A stretch of 64,000 bases of DNA from Pomphorhynchus laevis (taxonomy: Eukaryota; Acanthocephala; Palaeacanthocephala; Echinorhynchida; Pomphorhynchidae), in contig WNNJ02003593.1 in assembly GCA_012934845.2 (NCBI GenBank), forward strand, positions 358,866 to 422,865. The letters are read 5' to 3'. The translations under genes were made by a program, and so were the position numbers. Every line of letters starts with the position of its first letter. Position 1 is the stretch's first letter. This document shows, one piece after another, positions 11,201 through 22,175 of the stretch. Under the pieces are notes generated by a model. The model saw only the letters and a list, made by a program, of their open reading frames with translations, ran no database searches and was not told the origin of the DNA.

Positions 11201-13818
11201 TTATTAAAATGCTCAGTTCTGGTTGCTTTTCGCTTTCTGCTAATTGGTGGTCGTGATGGCTTTTCGATCAGTTTTGTTACTTGTTTTCTAGTTTTCGGCT
11301 GCTTACGTTTATCGTGTGGATCAATCTGTGCTGCTCGGGTAGATTTATAATTGCGTCTGCGTTTCTTTGCAACAGGTATCGCAGTCACATCTGCAGTAGT
11401 AGTAGACTTTATTGCTTCACGTAATCCATCTACTTGATTGAAAGACGAACTCCTTAAATATTCTTCATAATCAACGCTACTGATTAAGTTATTCGAACAA
11501 TGATCTTGTACGTTTAATGTACAATTTGGATCTCTATTAGTAGCACTTGTTGATTCCATTTGTCCAAAAGATTGAAAATGTTCTGCTTTATCTTCATTGA
11601 TGCTTTTCTGTAATTCATCGTAAAGTGTTCTTAATAATCTCTGATACTCAAAGCTGGTTCGGTTGATCGGTGTTTCGCGAATAATAATATCAGCCCGCTG
11701 ATATCTTAAAAAGAACGCAAAAGCAGTTATAAAATAAATTTTATATTAAAACTAACCTCAATGCGTTTACTTCCATCTTTGATTCTAGCTTTTCGCCTTT
11801 CAAGTACTCCCTAACTTTTAACGCTTCGAAAAGGAACCTAAATGTCGGTAGTGAATGAATAGCAAACATTTTACAAGATACAATTTTCTAATTACTTTGG
11901 TGTTTTCAAGCAGTGCAATAAATTAGACAGCTGTTTGTGTCGTTCTTCTTTAAAAATTCCACGCTACAGAAATAATAAAAATAAATCATTTTAGCAAAAA
12001 ACGACGACTTACTTTTCTTGTTTGAATTTGTTGAGCTCTACGGCGGAAGACAACAAAGACGCTTTCATTATCAGCTTTCAAAAATCGCCCGGTTTGTATG
12101 CGTGGGATTAGACTTGCACCAAGCCGTGTTCTTTTTGTCTTTATGTATTCATGTGTACTTTCAACAAATTTGGACAAGAGTTCTTTGCCAAATAACGAGC
12201 ATAAGGTTTCGTCATTTTTAAGTTCTTCTGTGATTTCAGCCGGCTATTAGCATGGAAATTTGCAGGCTTTACAATTGAGATATTCACTAACCTGTTCGTT
12301 ATTCACGTTTTCAAATCTAGCAATTACAAATTCGAAAAACTCCAATGATATTGGCTTCTTAGGAAAGTGTGAGCTTAGCCAGCTAACATCTTCATCGTCA
12401 GCATCATAATTACAATTATGATTATTCTCCAAGTAATAAGATGCTAAAGGTAACAAGAATCGTTCGAAATATAAATTTAATGTTATGTTATTGTTATGTA
12501 AAACGCTGTTTGTCATTAGTACACCAACTTTTATTGCCCTCGGGTTTTGACAACATTGTTTATTAAGCTTTTAATCAATTTTAAAAATAAAGAAAGCGAT
12601 TGCTTTGTCTGTTAATTTTTAAAATATTCCTTTTCCATAAGCCTTTTAGCAGTTTAAAAACCTTTTAGCAGTTTTTTATTTTAAATTTTTTTAAATTAAT
12701 GTTAATTAAGTAGGCAACTTGAGTAGTCAAATATATGAAGACAATAAACATCAATTTAAGTAATTCAACATTATTTTATATTATATTTAACATAAATACT
12801 ATTTAAATTAATTTTAAAAATGTAATTGATTAGTATTACCTTTCTTATTAGCCTTTAAAGCAAAAGCTGAAATTATAAAATATTAAATATAATCATTTAA
12901 AAAAGTTGAAAAAACATACCAGATAATATTGCTATGTATACAGAGGCAATTAAATGATTAAAACATAAGTTTGCAATTTGCCGTATTTCTATTAAATATT
13001 TTAATCTGGAATGCGTAGAATACATGTCTCAATAAATGCTGAATTAAAATAAATGAACGTTAATTAATTAAACGTTTTAATTTATAAACACGTGAATTGT
13101 ATAAAATGTATTAATTTCCTTTTTGCAGATTGATTTGGCGAAAGTACATCGTATTTGGTCAAATATTCATATGCTCGACACTTATTATATTGAAAGTTTT
13201 TGCGGCAAAGATCGAGTTTGATCGTAAAACATTTTGAAGTACTTAGATGCAAGTAACGATACTTTGCATGGTTTCTTTAAGGCGTATTTTTGTGTTAACA
13301 CAGCTTAGAGCAGTTTTTCTAATGGCTAAATATAAATTTAATGGCTTAGAGAAAATTGATGAAAAATTACGGAATCTGCCAAGTATTTTTTACTACTTAA
13401 CCTATATAAGCAACTCGATTATTTTAATAATATTCTTCTATAAAAAGGGAATTTTCTATTTGAAAACAGTTCCAAGGCAAGGGCTTTTTATTGTATTGCA
13501 AATTGAAACTGATAAACTTGTTGAATGGGAGGCAATTGTCGTCTATTGCTGTCCATATATATAATTTTTAAATGCTTTGGATTAATTTACTATGTTGAGA
13601 TATAAATCTAAAATTAGCATTATAATAATAGCATCATAATGGTATAAAAGATGTTACTTACTATTTGTTTTGATGGGATCCGGGGGTAAGACGTAATTAT
13701 CTCTGTATATTTTTGATTGAACTTCTGGACATTTTATAAACTCAGGAGTTGGTATTTTTGATGACGCTGTAGTTTTTAATCTTGATTTTTCGCTCAATAC
13801 GCGAACTAGGTCTAGTTC
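4769..13818 (-). CDS. Enhancer-of-Polycomb-like protein (partial, 8 exons)
   Basis: Enhancer of Polycomb proteins are nuclear scaffold subunits of the NuA4/TIP60 histone acetyltransferase complex. Exons read on the minus strand are 13818-13662, 12443-12292, 12243-12013, 11963-11896, 11837-11757, 11704-11083, 5281-5103 and 5045-4769. Every junction has GT-AG ends and matching phase, and they sum to 1767 nt. Family landmarks appear in order: KIPTPEF, YDADDEDVSWL, a block with SLIPRIQ, VFVVFRRRAQQIQTRK, a Lys/Arg-rich linker, FTFKPKPNCQY, and YLGLIRRRLTRYG. In known EPC proteins these correspond to IPTPE, YD-D-ED, SLIP, AFRRR-E-MQTRK, FAFRRKAGCQY and IGFARRRVGRGGR. The protein is shorter and much more diverged than insect or vertebrate EPC, and the usual N-terminal SFRARALD block was not found. 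Most introns are 48-60 nt; one is 5.8 kb and full of repeats. BRPF-type proteins share part of the domain but lack the C-terminal block. Confidence 0.82.
5282..7710. other. EPC-like intron, AT-rich, no gene
   Basis: Left part of the 5.8-kb intron. It is strongly AT-rich with no protein-coding segment I can support. A plus-strand frame at 6571-6768 is hydrophobic and low-complexity with no family features. Confidence 0.5.
8180..8211 (+). ncRNA. Hammerhead-like motif (minimal stem III), worn
   Basis: Reads ATGAAGA, then a stem-loop GCTAGT-AGTT-ACTAGA, then GAAA-TAT-C. This follows the type-I hammerhead order: core 1 (CUGANGA), stem II, GAAA, a two-base-pair stem III (AU/AU) and a UC cleavage dinucleotide. 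Flanks (AATTGATTTT before, AAAATGATTTT after) could form an imperfect stem I. Core position C3 is A, which should cripple cleavage. Confidence 0.5.
8381..8408 (-). ncRNA. Hammerhead-like motif, degenerate
   Basis: The minus strand reads CTGATGT, TAGTAGTTACAAGC, then GAAATATT. The GAAA box and minimal stem III are present, but core 1 and stem II are damaged. It is one of the alternating modules of the nested cluster. Confidence 0.35.
8777..8808 (-). ncRNA. Hammerhead-like motif in the EPC-like intron, sense strand
   Basis: The minus strand reads ATGAAGAT, a perfect stem II (GCTAGT-AGTT-ACTAGC), then GAAATATC. This is the best stem II in the cluster, but C3 is A as in its inverted partner at 8180. 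It lies in the same strand as the EPC-like pre-mRNA. Confidence 0.5.
9017..9048 (+). ncRNA. Hammerhead-like motif, outer module
   Basis: Core 1 is intact (CTGAAGA). Stem II is GCTAGTAGATACCAGC, with partial pairing, and the GAAA box reads CAAA, followed by the AT-AT-C cleavage block. The core positions lost here differ from those lost at 8180 and 8777, as expected for independent decay of copies from a common ancestor. Confidence 0.45.
10150..10440. other. GC-richer island, unidentified
   Basis: About 290 bp of markedly higher GC inside the EPC-like intron. It contains a short imperfect tandem repeat (TTATCTTCGGTTGTCT, twice about 40 bp apart). The minus strand has a short open stretch (MPSMRRLLPELLQPTEHL) with no family I recognise. 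It is probably a fragment of a mobile element. Confidence 0.4.
11083..11704 (-). CDS. EPC-like exon 6 (basic linker and CQY block)
   Basis: This is the largest exon. It opens after the acceptor TTTTTAAG and ends at the donor GTAAGATTTT. It begins with a helical region (TSFEYQRLLRTLYDELQ), passes through a Ser/Asn-rich part and then a long Lys/Arg-rich tract (KKRRRNYKS ... RKRKATR ... PKRNKIKKRN) that looks like a nuclear-localisation and nucleic-acid-binding linker. It finishes with FTFKPKPNCQYQAEDS, the counterpart of the conserved GCQY block. The open frame continues into the intron for about 22 codons, which explains why an unspliced reading gives a plausible but wrong C-terminus. Confidence 0.8.
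12013..12443 (-). CDS. EPC-like exons 2 and 3 (conserved EPC-A region)
   Basis: These are two coding exons of the EPC-like gene (12443-12292 and 12243-12013), separated by a 48-nt intron that starts GTTAGT and ends CTAATAG. They carry the best family evidence: YDADDEDVSWLSSH, then ISLEFFEFVIARFE, then the block ending SVFVVFRRRAQQIQTRK, followed by the donor GTAAGT. The first codon is split with the upstream exon (A from exon 1, CA from exon 2). The EPC-A region is known in other species to hold part of the NuA4 complex together. Confidence 0.85.
13120..13564 (+). other. Open stretch of unknown nature in an EPC-like intron
   Basis: On the strand opposite the host gene, a possible acceptor (TTTTTGCAG) is followed by a short open stretch (IDLAKVHRIWSNIHM). 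A 105-codon frame follows (13247-13564) with a hydrophobic segment (SNSIILIIFFYKKGIF). I recognise no family, and the two frames do not form one reading. It may be a decayed insertion or chance. Confidence 0.2.
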
Positions 13819-14879
13819 CTAGAAATATAAATTATTTTCGATGTGACTAAATTATATGTATGGGGAACAAACTATCTATATAAAAATAATTGCACTTTGC
13901 TTATCTGAAAAATTATATTGTTAAAGAGTTTATTATTTATAGATTTTATTTGGTGAAATTTGATTATGAATTGTTCAAATTGAAATCCATATTCACTATG
14001 GACTTTTACACAATGCATTTCTACAAATAGAGGTATATTTCCTTATTTCCCATATATCATGAGCAACACAGTATTAAGTTAAAAATATAACATTTCTACA
14101 TATTGTGTGTAAAAATTTAATAATCAAATAATCAGCGTTTTAGTAAGACATTTAGTTAAGATGGAATGTTCTCATCGATGATTTGATCTTTATAGAAAGT
14201 TTCTTTAACTTTTTAAGTGTTTCACCTTAGATAGGTAAATTTTTACTTTCGTGATAAAATTAATAAATAAAATTAAGAATTTATTGTCAAATATATTTAT
14301 ATATTTAAATATATTTTTACACAATTTTTCTATCAAAATTGTGTCAGCGATAGTATACATAAAACGTTAAGCTTCAAACGCACCGCGTAAAATCAAAACT
14401 GAGCACATTTATTTAAAAATAAATGTTTTAATTCAAACTCAATTACGGTGCGAATAATTGCCTCCACGTAATAAAACAGCCAATAATACACGACATTCCA
14501 CAAAATATCTACCTTTAAAAATATTAACCCTTCTTTGTAAAGCACAATTAAAGACGCGTATATTCAAAACTGTAGAATATACGCATGCATGATTCATTGG
14601 AGAATCATGCATGATTCACTGATGCATCATGTGGTTTGATTATCACGACAAGTTCTTTATTATATCTTTCTCTTGGACCATCATTGATCGAACATCATAG
14701 CATTGACAATTCTTACTATTGTAAGAATAGTAACAATTTTAAATAGTAAGTATTGTAGAAATATTGATAATATAAATAATAATATAAATATCTCATATAA
14801 TATATATGATAATACATATCATATATAACGAAAATATATATTATATATAATGACAAATAATCCCCATGATTATTCGTCA
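13819..14879. other. Upstream of the found EPC-like exons, no gene seen
   Basis: AT-rich. Contains a small hairpin with GCATGATTCA and TGAATCATGC around 14586-14630. The missing N-terminal exons of the EPC-like gene should lie somewhere upstream of 13818, but I could not find them. Confidence 0.4.
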
Positions 14880-16740
14880 TTTCTCCAGACCAAAGTATCC
14901 ACGTTGCTCTCACACACCCCGGTCTCCATCCTATCCCACTCTACCCCGCCTAGCCTCATCCTTCCGAATAAGTAGTCTCATTTGTCCTAATGTACTTGCA
15001 CAGCAAAACCTCACCTGCCGATTCCCTGCCTACCCACATATTTAAATCCATATGCTCATCGATATCCCCTTTTCTCACAACCTTGTTTAACGTGTCCATC
15101 CGCAGTGGTATCTTCCCTTAACACTGGAAATCCCCAATTGTTCGCCCCCTCCTTAAGAAACAATCGCTCGACCCCTCCCTTCCTTCTAGCTATCGCCCCA
15201 TTTTACTACTCCCTACTCTTTCTAAGCTCTGAGAACGCAGCATCTTCATACATATCAACGCTTATATCTCCTTATTCAATTTGTACCCTCATTTCCAATT
15301 CGCTTTTCGCTCTAATCACTTCACAGAAATTGCCTGCATGAAAGTTTACAACGACTTACTCATTTCTCGAGATAAGGCTCTTCATAGTGTTCTTATCTCC
15401 CTCGACCTCCCCTCCGCCTTCGACATTGTCGACCACTCCGTCCTCCTTTCTCGCCTTCGTTATGATTACGGCTTTTCTTCCTCCTCCGTAGCATGGCTTG
15501 CCTCATATCTATCCGACTGTTCCTTCCGCGTCTGCTCTAATTCACCATCCTCCCCTCCCCTCCCTAATTTTTGCAGAGTCCTACAAGGTTCAGTCCTAGG
15601 TCCCCAGCTTTTTCTTCTGCTTGCGATCTCTCTCCGTTTATCAAACCTTTTTCCTTTAACGTCATGCAATACGCCGATGACATCCTCATCTATGTTCATG
15701 CACCCGCACATCGCATACACGATATCGGCATTTCTGCCTCCAACTGTCTTCTATCTCCGAACGTCTCTCCAATCTCCATCTCGTTCTAAACCCCGAAAGT
15801 CCAAAATAATGTGGAGTTTCTTTAACTTTTTAAAAAGTTAAAAAGTTAACTTTTTAAAAAGTTAAAGTTTTGTTAAAGTTAAAAAGTTTGGTTTACGGAG
15901 GAGGAAGTTAACTTTTTAACTTCCTCCTCCGTAAACCAAACATATCTCCTCCCACTGTATATTTTGCCTCATCGATCATCCCCATAGTCCACAATCTCAC
16001 TTTCTTAGGCTTTCATTTCGATGATCACCTTTCCCTTAAACCCTTTGTCTGTGACAACGTTCGCTCGTCTAACTTAATTCTTCGTGACATCCGCCGTATC
16101 CGCCCTTCTTATCGACTTCCGTTCTTGTATGTCTCTTCTTTCATCGCTTCTTTTCCGTAAAATCGATTAATGTTTAGCCTTTTCATCCTACCCCTACAAC
16201 GAATAATCAACACCGCCGTTCGAGTGCTCTTTCGTCTCCGTCGCTTCGACCACACATCCACATATTTTGCCCAACTCTCCTGGCCCACCATCCACATCCG
16301 TATCAAACTCCGCCTTCTTCTCGTTACTTTTCGTCTCATCACTGTCGGCTCCCCATCGTTCATCAACCTTCCTTTCTTAGACGATACTCGCCCCACCTCG
16401 CTATCGCTGCGTTCCCGTCATACCCTCTTACTCCACGTTCCTAATTACTCCAACAACTATGGTCTCCGATCCTTCCTCGTCGCCGCCTCACTCGCCTGGA
16501 ATCAACTCCCCTCTCGACGTCCGCCGCGCTCCCTCCCTTATCACATTCAAACACCTCCTCCGTTCACACCTTATCGACACCTGATTCACAGTATTGTTTT
16601 GTTGTGGTCATGTAAGCGTGCGCCTGCACGTATTTGTCACGTAAAAATTAATCTTTTTATATGCCAGCAGTCATCTTTTTGCGGCTTATGCAGTTTGTTC
16701 ATGTCCAAAAATAAAACTAATTTAATTATTATTAAATAAT
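14880..16740 (+). mobile_element. CR1/L2-type LINE, decayed
   Basis: The GC-rich block carries the second half of a reverse-transcriptase ORF. Palm motif A reads SLDLPSAFDIVDHS, motif B QGSVLGPQLF, motif C MQYADDILIY (in a different frame), and the C-terminal block LLLHVPNYSNNYGLRSF then WNQLP. These match the CR1/L2 clade. The endonuclease half is absent, so the element is 5'-truncated. The motifs lie in more than one frame, with stops, and a palindromic insert splits the region after motif C. It shares its 3' tail with the fragment at 3.4 kb. Confidence 0.88.
15816..15941. repeat. Perfect palindrome inside the LINE
   Basis: A 56-nt perfect hairpin (15886-15941) has a 26-bp stem that begins GTTTGGTTTACGGAGGAGG and a four-base loop. 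It is preceded by a second self-complementary tract built of AACTTTTTAAAAAGTT units (about 15816-15882). The right arm continues into normal LINE sequence, so the left arm is an inverted copy of about 26 nt added in place. This is a local fold-back error, probably a template switch during reverse transcription or repair. Confidence 0.9.
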
Positions 16741-19700
16741 TTAAAAATAACTTAAATCATATCTTTAAAGTTAATATTAATAGTTTTTTAGCATAGCAGA
16801 ATTTTACAATAAAAATTTTATTGAAAATTGAATTATCGATATTCATGATACTATCATATCGTATCTGCGTAACTTTAAAAATTCTTTCTTTTCGATAAAA
16901 ATTATAAAATTAATTACTAATTACAATTGAATAATTCTTGGTAATAGTCAATTTGGATCAAAATTGTGTAATAATGTCTCTTCGCCTTATTTTCTAAACA
17001 AATATATGTATTTTATAAAACTACCTTTACGGTAGCTTTTGCATGTACATCCATTATTCCGAGAAGTCATAGAAAGAATATAAAATTCTCGGATCAATTT
17101 TAAACACGATCAATTTTAATCTCTTTATAACACTTTTCCTGCGAAAATAATCAATAAGCAAAGTCAACATTTAATACTAATGTGAAAATATACCGTATTG
17201 ATGTCTCCTACGGCACGAAGTTAAGTATTCATTTTCGAAATGAAAAATGTGTAAACGAATGAAGTAGTAGAAAATGATTTTTTTTGTGATGGGTGATGTG
17301 TGCTACAAACCCCACGCGAATGTGATTGGGAGAACTACTACTACAACTATACAGTGAAATTCGTGTCGAAACAATAAAGTCGATATATTAAAATATCATT
17401 ATGAACAGTTTGTAACTGTCAAACACAACGTTATGCGGCATTTAAAGCGCTTGATATATCGATATTATTTGAAATTGATGTTTAAAATGAACAGGACTTA
17501 TTCAAAAATTACTAATGGAACTGTCAAGTTAATAGATTAAAATGAATGATATTTGCGTTTTCGTAATCCAGTTCTGTATAGAACATTGGCTGCTTATTCA
17601 TATACAAAAATAAAGTTGATATTAATAGTATTTTAGCATAGCAGAATTTTACAATAAAAATTATATAAAATTACTAAAAATAAAAAATATAATTACTTAT
17701 TAAAAATGTTTTCTTTTCGATTTAAATAATAAAAAAATTATCACTTATAATAAAAAGTTATATTAATTATTATAATTAAATTAATTATAACTATGAAAAT
17801 TATAATAAAATTTTATCATGTAAATTCAATGAGTATTTTAGCATAACAGAATTTTTCAAAAAGATATATTGAACATTGTCAATCATAATTAATAATGAAA
17901 GATGAATTATCGATATTACGCCTAATTATCGATATTATAGCATTGCGACTCAAATGTGTTATATTTACCTGTTTGTTTTTTGTAAAAATCCAAATTATAA
18001 ATCAAGGCATTTCATCATTCTACGTTTAGTTCATTATCGGTTGTTTTACATTGATGTTAAACAAAACATTACTTTTTAGACACAGTACTTTTAAACTTTT
18101 TGATATTTGAGAGAATTCCCTTCACAAGCTTGGCATTGTCGCCGCTATTGTGTGCTCTATAAAATATTTTTGATAAAGGAGGAAGATGAAGATTGCACCA
18201 CAAGCGATGTTGCTCACACACATTGTTGAGGAGAGTAAATGAATTTGCAAGTAGCTAGAACACTAAATAGATGCGTGTTTGGTTGCTGTCAGTCAGATGA
18301 AGATGTTGCATACTTCTATTATTTAAGTAGAAATACAAAGTATATCACACTGCTTCATGAATGCGGCGATGCGAACGTTACCGGAAAGTGCATACAATTT
18401 AAGCATCAACTCAACTTGGAATAATTACTTAAATTATGTAAGTAAATCTCCATTAGCTATTTGAATATTTTTAGGATTTTCAATCAATTTTATCTACTAC
18501 TTTGATCGTTTGATATATGAAATGATTTTCACTATCTTACCCAGATCATATGCGGACAAGTCCTTACTAGCGTTTATCCTTTGCAAAACAGTATATATAT
18601 GATGATGAGGTTGTAGTTCAGGTTTCGGATTAGAACATTTCCACTTAATACCTCATAGGTCGATAACTCATGAGTTGCTAAGCCCTATAGTATTCTTATA
18701 AATGTGAATCAAGTGAAAATCATACAAGATAGCTTATCATCATAGCTTATACATTTGACCCTGATTATAGCTGATCTAGAACACAATCATTTGTGCTCTT
18801 GTGTTTTTTTATCTTCCTCGGGCACGTTATTGCCCGAGTGGGAATCACTGCCCAAAACTTGTGAATCTCACCGCAAGTTTTAATTCACTGCAGTTGAGTT
18901 CGATTGTTCCTCGGCCAAATATAATGCTCATATGCTGCTATAATTTTTCAACTAATTGCACTGGAAATACATCTACTTGCCCTGTTTTGTGCAATTGACT
19001 GCATTTGTGGTAGGAAGTCAAAGGAAACTATCGACTACCTTGGCAACATTTTTAATCATTAAGCCCACTAAAAAAGACTAAAGAATATATAATTAGCTTA
19101 TTTGGTAGAATATGTAGTCTGGTTTGAATAGTTTTAACTGATACTGCCCATATTCATCCTTTATGTTCACAACTAAGTTGGTACGATTCCCTAACGAAAG
19201 TAAATTTAGTGCGAGGCCTTAAAATATATAGTATATTATTATGGCATTGCCCAGTTGGTCAGTATCCAACATTCGGAGGCTGTTAAATGCTCTCTGAACA
19301 TCTTCTTATCAAAATTGGCGAAACTAATGATCGTCCCACTGTTGCCTCTTATCGCCCCTAATCCGTATTTAAAGCATGTAATAGACACAAGTAATTCAAG
19401 ATTCGATAGAATGATTTATTATTATATTTAATGAATTAACTTTTATAATGATCATAAGTTCATCTTAATATACATTTTGTCATTTATGGAATTTCATTTT
19501 TGAATTTTATCAAAATTCGCAAAACTAATTATTATTATACTCGTCATTGTTGAACGCATATTTAATCATATTTATTCATTGAACACATATTTAATCAAAT
19601 AATTACTATTTTTGTATTTGGAGTAAATAAAGTAATAGCTTTACAACGAAAATCATTTTTTCTCACATCTAACTTAACAATAGAAAGAACAGCGGAAACT

Positions 19701-20079
19701 AGCAAAATATAAAATTGTATAAATTTTATATTATAATTGTAATATAAAACTTTTTATTTCAATTATATAAATATAATTGTCTTTCCTTTTTTGCTTTAAA
19801 ATTAAAAGTTTAACGAATTAGTTAAAATCATGTACATTTAAATACCAGAAATATATATAGTGTTATGGTGTTATTTAGCAGCATTTGTTACGTTAAAGTG
19901 TTAATGTAAAACAGTGTTAATTTAATAGTGTTGTTAAACTATTAAACAGTTTAATAAATATAAATTAAATGTTAAATATACTGATCGATGTATAAAAAAT
20001 TGCAAACACAAAAATACCAACTCGAACAGACTGTCTAACTTTGTGTCTGTTTGAAAATCAATGCATAACGTTTGTTAAA
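16741..20079. other. Gene-poor AT-rich stretch
   Basis: No supported gene. Plus-strand frames at 18239-18424 (61 codons, starting MNLQVARTLNRCVFGCCQ) and 18801-18998 (65 codons) have slightly richer composition, but no splice context or family. A direct repeat links about 16765-16820 with about 17605-17660 (AGTATTTTAGCATAGCAGAA-type block). Confidence 0.4.
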
Positions 20080-20160
20080 AGTCTCGAGCTTTAGAAGCCA
20101 GCAGAACAACATCGTCTGCAAAACGCAGTGATGATATTCCGATAGAATTAAGACCGAGAT
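20080..20160 (-). mobile_element. LINE reverse-transcriptase scrap (FADD motif)
   Basis: The minus strand encodes SLRFADDVVLLASKARDF, the motif-C signature (L-R-FADD-VL) of a non-LTR reverse transcriptase, of RTE- or Jockey-like type. Flanking frames break at once, so only about 25 codons survive. Confidence 0.7.
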
Positions 20161-22175
20161 TTACACTTCATACGACTAACCATATAATCATTACATTATG
20201 GTCAGTTAGCATTATTGGCAATTCTCTGAAATCAATTTTCATTGCGTTGCCAAACATTTGCACTTATTGCGGCAATTAACTTAAGTTAAGATTGTTTAAT
20301 ACAAAATTTACCTGAGTACATGGTTATGCACATCATCAACTAAATTTATACCGAGTATAATACCTAATTGAGAAGGAATTGAAACCTATAACAATCTATC
20401 TTGATAGATTTTTTTTATTAAACTTCCTTATTTTCAAGCATTGGAAACTAAAATAAGAGATTATGAGCACCATATGATATAAGGTTTTTATACTAGCAAA
20501 TAATATATCACATTATTAATCGAATATGCTAACATTTTAGTAAAGATTATGCTGCCCGATGAAATGCACAGATAAAAATGGCCAAAAATATTATGAATGG
20601 GTAAGGAGAAATAATTAATTTTCTATAAGTCTACATAAACTGTTTGAGATCAATATTTTTAATCTTTATACTTGAGTATATATACGGTCTATGGATAATA
20701 ATACATACGAGGTTCAATATCATAATATCATATAAATTATATAATATATCATATAAAATATAATATAATAATTTAAGTTCCCTAAATTAAATGTGAATTA
20801 TTTTAATTCAATAATTTTTGAAATGAAACCCTCGGAAGCACCGATATGTAACGCACTTTGGGGATTCGCGGAAGCGTAGAGGAAAAGAAAGTGTAGGATT
20901 TGTAAATCTATATACCGACATATTTGGATTGTTATGCTCAATACGCTCAGTCTCAGTGAGAGGCATTTAATACGCTTTTAAATACCGAGACCTATCAATA
21001 TCGAAATTTAACATTAAATCGTGTAGTTATGCATGAATTTTCAATTGATGCTTAGAACCTTAAAGGATATTGGCATATATTGTCAAGTATTGCGATATAG
21101 GTTTCCATTTTAGATACAAATTTGTTTAATTTAGATTTGCAGGTTAATTTTTATACCAAGTGCAGATAAGTTATATTTTCACATATAATACTGAAAGATA
21201 CATTTACAAAATTTAAATTTTTGATACGTTTTGGAGTATCAGTGTATTGTGATGCTCAATATGCTATGATATACATAACCATTAACGTATTAATAGCGCT
21301 GTATTTCGTGCAGTATAATATACACGAAGGTATTAATTGAATAAATACATTCGTATATATTAACACAAAAGTACTGACATAAATATTAAATATCGTGACT
21401 TAATTTCTACCACAAATATTCGATCACTACATAGTAGACATGTAGTTGTTCCATTACGATAAAGCTCGTATTTTTGTATTTTAATAATTGAGATACAGAT
21501 ATCTGTGGTAAGTTACAACAATATTTATTCGTGTATATACTGTACGACATCAGGTACCAAATATACGATGATGATGTTTGTCATATTCATCGTCTTAGCG
21601 TTACAAAACGCCGTGAAATGATACACCAGTGAGTATCGAACATTTAAATTTGATATCTTTTCAGTGTAATATTCGAAGACAATATTTTTTTCTCATCGAT
21701 ACATCATTAAAATACAGAATTACTTTAATATAATTAGAAAATTACGCGTTGTTTGGTTATATTTAAACCAAAATGTCTTATCTGAAGCTAAAGAATGCAA
21801 TTATGTAATCTACTAATTAATGAATTATATCTAAGTTTCTAATCAGAGACTGAAAAATGTCAAAAATCTGAACTTGTCTATTTGACACCAATAACATTTT
21901 CATTTTTTTGATCTCACATTACATTAATTTATGTGAAATTAGCATCGTATCTAGCATGTCAGTTTTGAAATGAAGAAACAGGATTAAGTACTAAAAGTAA
22001 TATATTTTGTAAATAATTAGAAAATATCATACTTTCTTTAATATTAACAGCGCTCACTTTAAATTCTCAAATGTAGACAAGATATTGATTATTTATATGC
22101 TTAAAATGATTATTCAAACTATATGTTATGGAACAGCTTAAATATATTTCTAAGATAAGCTGAATCGAATGATTT
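20161..22175. other. AT-rich, no gene seen
   Basis: No coding segment supported. A block around 21950-22040 (TAGCATGTCAGTTTTGAAA) recurs in diverged form at about 23140-23260, so at least part of this stretch is repeated sequence. Confidence 0.4.

Noticed and set aside
16109-16396. 95-codon minus-strand ORF rich in Arg and Lys
   Set aside because: It is the antisense of the CR1-type LINE C-terminal region.
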